Shown here: one piece after another, positions 57,322 to 64,000 of the stretch
Position numbering within the stretch: position 1 is the first letter of the stretch
Layout of the letters: each line of letters opens with the position of its first letter
Translations under genes and position numbers: made by a program
Notes under the pieces: generated by a model
Databases searched by the model: none
Told to the model about the DNA's origin: nothing
What the model saw: only the letters and a program-made list of their open reading frames with translations
Source of the DNA: Cherax quadricarinatus
Taxonomy: Eukaryota > Arthropoda > Malacostraca > Decapoda > Parastacidae
Assembly (NCBI RefSeq): GCF_038502225.1
Contig: NC_091311.1
Location: forward strand, 35,975,584-36,039,583
Length of the DNA: 64,000 bases
Direction of reading: 5' to 3'

Positions 57322-58869
57322 TCTATCCTGAGTAACATTATCTAAAACAGTAGGATCAGAGGTATTACTAGGATTTTGGTGCCTTTGTTGCTCGGAAGAG
57401 GATACGACTTGAGTGGGGGCGCCAGCCGCACGACTGTATCTCGTATCTCTTTCTAACTTATAGCAATACTCTCTAGCATGTCCTTTTCTGTTACAATAGG
57501 TACATTTTACTTTCTTTTTCTCGATATCAGATTTCTGTATAGTCACAGAGACAGATTCAGGATTGTGAGTTTTCCTGGTAAAGGTACGAGAAGTTACAGT
57601 AGCAGGTACATCAGGCCGGCAATGAGCAGCTGATTTAGGTTGCAAACTTCTAGGACAATCTTTAGTTACCTTGTTTCTTTGTGTTTTAGTACGTACAAGT
57701 TTGTGAGAAATCTCGTAATTGTCTGCTAATGCTGCAGTTTCCAGAATATCTGAGGTAGTATGATCGATCAGATATTCTTGTATGTCAGCAGGCATACATT
57801 TGTTAAACTCTTCGTGTAGTAACAACTGAACAAGACTGTCGTAGTTGTTACATTTGGCAGCTCTACACCACCTCTGAAATGCAACTTTTTTCTCACGAGC
57901 AAACTCTACACAAGTTTGATCTTGTCGTCGTTGTAACGTACGAAATGCTCTTTGATAACTTACAGGTAACAAGTTACACGTCTCTAGAATTGTTTGTTTG
58001 ACAGCGTCATAACTAATGTACTTGGTAAATGGCAAAGCTGCAGTACAGGTTTGAGCTCTTCCCGTCAAAGCAGTATGCAACAATGTTGCCCAGTGCTTAC
58101 GTGGCCAATTCATAGCACGTGCCTGGTTCTCAAACACATCAAAATATGTGTCTAAGTCACTTTCAAAAAACTTAGGAACCATGGATGCAGCTTTCTGCAC
58201 ATTAAATGTGTCCTGTGATCTATCAGTCTGTTGTCTTAACAGACAAACATTTTCTCTTTGGAAATCTTCTTCGTTCAATTTCCTCTGTGCCTCTATTTGT
58301 GCAGTCTGCAACATAATGAGGCGTTCAAACCTCTCAAACTGTTCCTGAGAGATAGGACCAGTGGGTAATGGAGGAGTAGGGAAATTAACATGTCTTTCTG
58401 GACCGTCCTTAGGTTGGACACTTGGTCCAGCCGTCTCTAGAGAGTCTAGATCTGGTCTAGGATAAGTAAATACAGGTGTAGTATACACAGTACTAGCGTG
58501 AGGCTTAGTCATACCAGCTATACTCTGTACTATTGTGTCAGTGAAGGAAGGCGTGAGCGAGAACTGAGCTACACTAGGCTCGGACACTAGGCTCACTTCT
58601 GCCTTAGTTGCTCTTTCTTCAACTTCAAATAGAGTCATACTTCCTAATTGTGACACTAGGCTTTCTGAATCTGAATCATAATCAGACATCTCTGTATGAG
58701 CAGGAAACAATATATCTTTAATTAATGCTCTGACAGTTTCAGCTGTGTAATTCCTGTTATACGTCACACCGAGATACTTGGCTACTTGCCAACACGTCTG
58801 AAGTTTTAATGTACTTAACTCAGACAAAGTCAGAGTATCAATTAACTGTTTCACTTTGGCATACATCAT
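57319..58869 (-). CDS. gag: Gag: capsid with SCAN-like domain and CCHC nucleocapsid
   Basis: 516 codons, starting at the first of two consecutive ATGs. The N-terminal 55 residues are helical (LSELSTLKLQTCWQVAKYLG) and SAP-like in look, followed by an acidic/Ser linker. A glutamine-rich, probably coiled segment lies at 174-215. The capsid runs about 225-395, and its second half (about 305-390, with AFREKK-type helix, LLLHEEFNKCMPADIQEYL and AALADNYE) resembles the SCAN domain. SCAN is thought to derive from Gmr1-like Gag. A CCHC knuckle (C456, C459, H464, C469) would bind RNA. Gag would assemble the particle that holds the RNA and enzymes. Abundant Gag and rarer Gag-Pol fit the stop between them. 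The SCAN comparison is by eye. Confidence 0.93.
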   Translation of the reverse strand: MMYAKVKQLIDTLTLSELSTLKLQTCWQVAKYLGVTYNRNYTAETVRALIKDILFPAHTEMSDYDSDSESLVSQLGSMTLFEVEERATKAEVSLVSEPSVAQFSLTPSFTDTIVQSIAGMTKPHASTVYTTPVFTYPRPDLDSLETAGPSVQPKDGPERHVNFPTPPLPTGPISQEQFERFERLIMLQTAQIEAQRKLNEEDFQRENVCLLRQQTDRSQDTFNVQKAASMVPKFFESDLDTYFDVFENQARAMNWPRKHWATLLHTALTGRAQTCTAALPFTKYISYDAVKQTILETCNLLPVSYQRAFRTLQRRQDQTCVEFAREKKVAFQRWCRAAKCNNYDSLVQLLLHEEFNKCMPADIQEYLIDHTTSDILETAALADNYEISHKLVRTKTQRNKVTKDCPRSLQPKSAAHCRPDVPATVTSRTFTRKTHNPESVSVTIQKSDIEKKKVKCTYCNRKGHAREYCYKLERDTRYSRAAGAPTQVVSSSEQQRHQNPSNTSDPTVLDNVTQDR

Positions 58870-59134
58870 GAAAATAATTGTACTACGAGAGAGTGATTAT
58901 GGGAAACTATAATCCTAATAGGAATTTTATTGTTGGTTGTCTTAGAGCTAGAACTCATAAACAGTATTTCCATCTCCTTGGATCAAGAGACTCAGTCAGG
59001 TACATACATCCACCTGGTATGTTGTACAAGACTAAACTCAAAGTCTTCAGATTAGGAAAGTACTCAAAGTGTTTGATCATAGAGTTACTAGTATGTCAAA
59101 CTGGACAATTTCTCCAACACCTTGGATCAAGAGA
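58870..59134 (-). other. 5' leader of the LTR element
   Basis: About 265 bp between primer site and gag. On the plus strand a 16-bp block CTTGGATCAAGAGACT occurs twice (58,977-58,992 and 59,121-59,136). It can form a small hairpin (CTTG/CAAG). A packaging or dimer signal is possible. Part of this block also resembles words at 75-126. Confidence 0.6.
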
Positions 59135-59152
59135 CTTCCGGACAGGCCCCCA
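59135..59152 (-). promoter_or_regulatory. Putative primer binding site
   Basis: The sense strand reads TGGGGGCCTGTCCGGAAG two bases after the 5' LTR. By memory it matches the tRNA-Pro complement used by several retroelements at 14 of 18 positions. The TGG start fits a tRNA CCA end. The exact tRNA is inference. Confidence 0.5.
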
Positions 59153-59154
59153 TT

Positions 59155-60370
59155 TGTTACAAAAAATGCGATTCTAAAAGCTTAGAGATCTCCAGTGAAT
59201 ACTAGAAAGGACTGCCCTTCTAGCATCCAGCCTGTTACTGGGTTTTCGTAACAAGTAGTCAGTATCCTTGTCCAATTATCCATTAGAATTCAGTATGATT
59301 CAATAGTGCTTCAGGATTACAACTGGTAGGCTACTAACTAGAGAAATTAAAATTTAATAAATTTATTAAGTCTAGAGGTATATTATCAAATTAAATTAAT
59401 CACAGCAATTAAAATAAAATCAATCTCTCGAGTTCAATATTATTGTGCTGAAAGCACATATCACATTTATAATTCTTAAGTACCCTCTGGTACATTAACA
59501 TTTAATAAGATATTACAAATATGTACAAGTAAATTTGTGTATGTGTGTAAGTGCTCTAAGTAGTTCACTATGTCTCACGACTCGACTAGACTTAAACAAG
59601 TGACTGACAAAGTCCTCACAAACTAACTTCTTGACTGACTGGCAACCAGAACAGTCTGCTTGAACAATGAAAATAATGCTAAGCCCAATAGCCATATAAC
59701 AAGCGACTGCGACACAATCAGGATCAAGGAGATAATATGACGACACTAAGTAGGGACCATCAGCAGATCCTCCACAAAAGTTACAAAACTCCCATACTAC
59801 TGAATCTAAGTTCAGCATAGGAAAAACCCTGACTGTGACAATACACAGAAACCAGTACAAAATTAGGTCAGAAGCTATAGCTCAGGACCTGAGATGTTCA
59901 GAGTGTCTATGTGACACACAACCTCAGTACAACGTCGAAAATCACTAAGTCTATACAATGTTCTGTGAACAGAGTTCTACAGAACTAACAAGAATAATGA
60001 GACAGACAATCTGTCCAACCACCAAGCGAGTCTAGAGCAGACTGAATACTTCACGAGAGGTGAGGACACCCCCCCCTCGATCACGTGATAGCCCCGTGGA
60101 CAGCACAGCTCAGAAGCCGGCAGTATAACGAGCGACAAGCGATAATTACAGTAGTTTGACAATCAAGACTTGAACTGAGCACATATTATGTACATCCTAA
60201 CAATATGTAATATGTAACATCCTAACAACATAAGTCAAATAAGAATATAAAGCAATATATTTACGATTTAGCTATTATCGCAAATATAAGCAATATAAAA
60301 TTATATGAAAAGATAATATGCATTATATATATACATAATAATCATTGTAACCCATTCAGGGGTTGCAACA
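59155..60370 (-). repeat. 5' LTR
   Basis: 1,216 bp, no length difference from the 3' LTR. The sense strand begins TGTTGC at 60,370 and has TATATATAATG near 60,315-60,330, which could serve as a TATA region. The candidate poly(A) signal AATAAA is at 59,362-59,367. Confidence 0.96.
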
Positions 60371-60375
60371 ATAGA
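60371..60375. repeat. Target-site duplication ATAGA (right)
   Basis: Matches 52,091-52,095 exactly. Confidence 0.93.
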
Positions 60376-60415
60376 CATGTTGAAGATTGTTGTTAATGAC
60401 ACATACAGAGCCTCT

Positions 60416-60539
<124 letters not shown>

Positions 60540-61562
60540 GAACCACAGAGAGAGATTGACTTGTCCCACCACCTTCGAAGTAACCAACTCATGTAAGAGC
60601 TTCTTCATCTCCTCCACGGTTGTGTGTATTGTATGCAATGCTCACTACTGCATTCTACTTTTATGGTTCGTTGGTAGCCTTCCTGTTTCCTCTGAGAATA
60701 CCTCCCTGAATTTCATGCTGAGTTCTTCACAGATTTCCTGGTCATTCCTTGTTAGCTCCCTGCCTTCCTTCTTCAGCCTGATTACCTGGCCATTCACTGT
60801 TGGCTTCCTCTTGATGTGGCTATATAACAAGTTTGGGTCGGATTTGACCTTCAGTGTTATATAATTTTTAAATTGCTGTTGAGCCTCCCTCCCATCTTAT
60901 CATTGCATGCTCATTCTAGATTTTTTTACTCAACTTCTTGTTTTTTTGTTCTTCGCCTTCTGATATTTTTACATGGTCTAGCACATTTGACTTTGGTCTC
61001 TCTACACTTCTGAGTAAACTATGAGCTCGCTCTTGTCTTCCCATTGTTGCTATTGCTCCTGGAAATAACTTCTCCTCTGCCTCCCTACATTTTTCAGCCA
61101 CATTCTTCATCATCTCATTCATTGTCTTTCTCGTTCTCTTTCTCATTGCACCTCATATCGGAGCTGCCTCTTGCCTGTATAGTTCCCTTTCTTGAAGTCT
61201 GACTTCTCACATCCTTCCCGTGCTTCTTCACTCTACACTGTTCCTCCACAAGATATACGAAACTCAGGACAATGTGATCGCTAGTACCAAGGGGCCTTTC
61301 ATTTGTAATATTCCCTATATCGGAACTGCTCAGGGTGAATACAAGGTCCAGCCTTGCTGGCTCATCCTTTCCTATCTCTCTGGTTGTATTACTAACATGT
61401 TGATGCATGAGGTTCTCCATCACCACCTCCAGCATCTTAGCCTCCACGCTTCTGGTACACTGTTTGGTTACAGTGTCACAGTTACGTCGCATCTTCACTA
61501 ATTTTTCTATCACACAAAATAATCTAATTGTCTTATATAGGACTAACTATTCTTCTATACCA

Positions 61563-61690
61563 ATAAACAAATAAGAACATAAGATGAAAGGATCACTGCA
61601 ACAGGCCTATCGGTTCATGCTAGGCAGGTCCAAGTCACACTGCTGGAGGCCTACTGGCCCAAGCTAACAAGATCCACCTCACTTATACAA
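61563..61690. repeat. Interspersed repeat, unassigned
   Basis: The segment with GAACATAAG, GGATCACTGCAACAGGCC and GGCAGGTCCAAG looks like a widespread short retroposon of this genome type (recognised from memory). No promoter boxes are clear. Confidence 0.45.
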
Positions 61691-62152
61691 ATAAAAACAT
61701 TAAAGATCTATACCAAAAGCTAAGTAAAGGTCTATAAGAAGAATGCCAAAACAATACCAGGCAGCTGTCAAAACTATTAGCAATAACGCAGTCAAGTTTT
61801 CAGGGAAACCAGACAAGAAAAATCATGAAAAGCAATAACATTCTGTACCTGTATATCGATAGGAAATCAGCAGTAAAAAACGGAGATAATACCATCCCTC
61901 ACTGGAACTGGTACAATGCGTCAGCTCGTATCGTAAAGTATGTACTGATGTGTCAGATCGCAAAGCAAATTACGATGATTAACGGGATTAATCGCTGTCA
62001 CCATAGTTTTATTGTCAATATATTTACGGAGGAATGGTGGGGGTGTTCCAGCTCGGAAGGTCATCTGAACTGTGCCGCAGCATATACGCGAAGGTGTATT
62101 TCCTGCGTCAGCTATGCCTGTATACCTTGTACATGTACTTGTAGAAATAAAG
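61691..62152. other. Unassigned; right end resembles a retroposon 3' end
   Basis: No coding signal. The final 50 bp (TACATGTACTTGTAGAAATAAAGA) run straight into (ATT)n, as a LINE or SINE tail would. Confidence 0.45.
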
Positions 62153-62153
62153 A

Positions 62154-62220
<67 letters not shown>

Positions 62221-62256
62221 ATAATAATTATTATTATTATTATTATTATTATTATA

Positions 62257-62257
<1 letters not shown>
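62153..62257. repeat. (ATT)n microsatellite
   Basis: About 100 bp of ATT units with one ATAATAATA phase flip near 62,218. Confidence 0.95.
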
Positions 62258-62600
<343 letters not shown>

Positions 62601-63061
62601 AGTGCAGCGAGGCAGTGGATAGTACAGAGGTAGAGAGTAGCAAGAGATTGAGGTAGAAAGGGCTGTGAGGAGTACTAGAGGCATCATCAAGAGTTTGTGC
62701 AGTAAATCAGTTGCTGTCAAAAAGTCAACGAGAGAGTCTGGGTTAAAGGAGGATCCATCAGCAAGAAGGGAAGGTCAAGTAAGGGCAGTACAACATTGAC
62801 GATGTTCGAGGTAAATTCTGCGTGCTCGTTGATACAGTGGAGAGTCCAACAGAATATGGCTAACAGAAACTAAACCTGATCACTCTCACAGAGAGGAACA
62901 GGGCACCTCTCCATGAGATACCCGTGAGTAAGACGAGTGTAGCCGATGCGAAGATGGGAGAGAGTAGTCTCCCAACCTCGACATTGATGGTAAGAAGACG
63001 GCCAGAAACCTATACTCAGTTTAATAGAATGTAGTTTATTATAGAACAGATAAGACCAACG
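62601..63061. other. No gene seen
   Basis: Unassigned DNA; short ORFs have no recognisable domain. Confidence 0.4.
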
Positions 63062-63560
63062 TTGTTGCTTGTGGAGGTTACTACTCCAAACGGGGATTAG
63101 AATGAAATTAGCTCTGAGGCACCTACACCCCATATGTCCTTGGATCAAGGTAAAACACCTAGCTCTGCTGGGTGCTTGATTCTTGTAGGATTGTGTGGCT
63201 CAGTGGGTTAGAGCATCAAATGATTTTCACTCACCACGAGGCAGGGCCAAAACGACATGGGTTCGAATCCTCGGTTAGACGTAGTGTTGTTATTGATTCA
63301 AAACCACTCGTTCTTGGTCACAATAATATAAATACTGCTTGTGGAGGCTAGTACACCAAACGAGGATTAGAATGAAATTAGCTCAGAGGCACCCACACCA
63401 CCGTATGTCCTCGGATCAAGGTAAAACACCTAGCTCTGCTGGGTGCTTGATTCTTGTAGGTTTGTGTGGTCCAGTAGGTTAGAGCGTCATGTGATTTTCG
63501 CTCACTACGTGGTAGGGGAAAACGATATGGTGCAGTATTGTTATTGATTCAAAACCACCC
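63062..63560 (+). repeat. Tandem dimer of tRNA-like SINE unit
   Basis: Two copies with a period of about 273 bp (TGCTTGTGGAGG at 63,067 and 63,340). The first has an A-box-like TGGCTCAGTGGGTTAGAGC (63,195-63,213) and a B box GGGTTCGAATCC (63,259-63,270). The second lacks the B box through a short deletion. Same family as 35,131-35,575, opposite strand. Confidence 0.78.
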
Positions 63561-63579
63561 GTTTGTGGTCACAAATATC

Positions 63580-63599
63580 TATATATATTGATATATATT

Positions 63600-63634
<35 letters not shown>

Positions 63635-63693
63635 GTATATATATTTATATATATATATATGTATATATATGTATATATATATATATGTATATA

Positions 63694-63756
<63 letters not shown>

Positions 63757-63787
63757 GAAACATTATATACATATATAAATATATATA

Positions 63788-63847
<60 letters not shown>

Positions 63848-63900
63848 AATATATACATATATAAATATATATAGTATATATATATATATATATATATATA
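63580..63900. repeat. (AT)n-rich tract with internal inverted pieces
   Basis: AT dinucleotides broken by TTTATATAT, GTATATAT and an AAATAGAAACATTATATAC segment. Similar AT tracts flank the other copy of foldback element 6. Confidence 0.92.
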
Positions 63901-64000
63901 TGCAAAACAACCACTGTGAAAGAATAGAGAAATTCCAAGCGATTTCGTGACTACTCACATTATCAAGGAACAATGAAAGTAAAGCATCAAAGGAAGGTAT
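63901..64000. mobile_element. Foldback element 6, second copy, left arm cut by window end
   Basis: 100 bp nearly identical to 43,600-43,697. The inverted partner should lie beyond the window. Confidence 0.85.
63933..63970 (-). ncRNA. Hammerhead-like motif with U-A 3/8 pair
   Basis: Minus strand: UUCC/GGAA, UUGAUAA core, GUGA-GUAG-UCAC, GAAA, then UCGCU in place of GCGCU. Confidence 0.5.

Larger units (their letters stand above)
52096..60370 (-). mobile_element. Complete Gmr1-type Ty3/Gypsy LTR retrotransposon
   Basis: The element is 8,275 bp, minus strand: 5' LTR (59,155-60,370), primer site, leader, gag (516 codons), one in-frame TGA, pol (1,114 codons), poly-G tract, 3' LTR (52,096-53,311). 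LTRs are 1,216 bp each, TGTTGC...GTAACA on the sense strand, with six differences by eye. The TSD is ATAGA. Pol order is protease, integrase, RT, RNase H, so integrase precedes RT. In the Gypsy superfamily this order is known from the Gmr1 group; ordinary Gypsy elements have integrase last. All catalytic motifs I checked are present. With about 0.5 percent LTR divergence the insertion is recent and could still be active or mobilised. Confidence 0.95.

Noticed and set aside
52096..60370. Copia-type element, because integrase precedes RT
   Set aside because: The RT (YLDD), RNase H and integrase with a GPY/F-like module are Gypsy-type; the Gmr1 group explains the order.
63192..63290. tRNA gene
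   Set aside because: Box-like motifs only; the sequence between them is too long and the unit is a tandem repeat with a relative on the other strand at 35 kb.

Overview
The window is gene-poor eukaryotic DNA made almost entirely of transposable elements, satellites and microsatellites. I see no host protein-coding gene I can defend. Interstitial (TTAGG)n arthropod-type telomere repeats near 12.74 kb, several LINE families with long microsatellite tails, and very dense (AC)n, (AT)n, (CT)n and (TTC)n tracts suggest a large arthropod genome. From memory of the repeat types, a decapod crustacean (crayfish-like) is most likely; that assignment is inference.

Layout. 1-6.6 kb: AC-rich, degenerate, low-copy direct repeats without genes. 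6.6-11.7 kb: minus-strand LINE pieces (ORF1 zinc-finger region, endonuclease, RT), one carrying a nested 5'-truncated LINE end. 11.7-20.4 kb: a tRNA-derived SINE, telomere-like repeats, two foldback elements carrying hammerhead-ribozyme-like motifs, and LINE remnants. 20.7-28.9 kb: a 50-bp satellite, then a related 51-bp satellite in the opposite orientation that has been split by a 3.6-kb non-autonomous LTR element. 29-34.2 kb: RT remnants and three head-to-tail LINE 3' halves joined through (AC)n. 34.6-44.1 kb: a TIR element, tRNA-like dimers, four more foldback elements (one containing a Penelope-type GIY-YIG fragment) and more LINE pieces. 44.8-50.2 kb: a (TTC)n tract, two CR1-like LINE copies, a composite palindromic tRNA-derived insert, and a 25-bp minisatellite split by one of the LINEs.

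The best preserved unit is a complete minus-strand Ty3/Gypsy-type LTR retrotransposon at 52,096-60,370, inserted into an older LINE. It has 1,216-bp LTRs that differ at six positions by eye, a 5-bp target duplication (ATAGA), an open gag and an open pol. Its pol order is protease-integrase-RT-RNase H, so integrase comes before RT. That is the Gmr1-type arrangement, not the usual Gypsy one. Gag and pol are in the same frame and separated by one TGA in the context TGA-CTA-G, which suggests stop-codon readthrough. Its capsid resembles the SCAN-related capsid described for Gmr1-like elements.

The second main result is a set of inverted-repeat (foldback) elements. Their arms carry hammerhead-type ribozyme motifs on both strands: CUGANGA, helix II, GAAA, and a self-complementary helix III. 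Across families, helix I and the core 3/8 pair (C-G, G-C, U-A) change in compensating ways. One such foldback encloses a Penelope-like GIY-YIG remnant, which links the family to Penelope-like retroelements.
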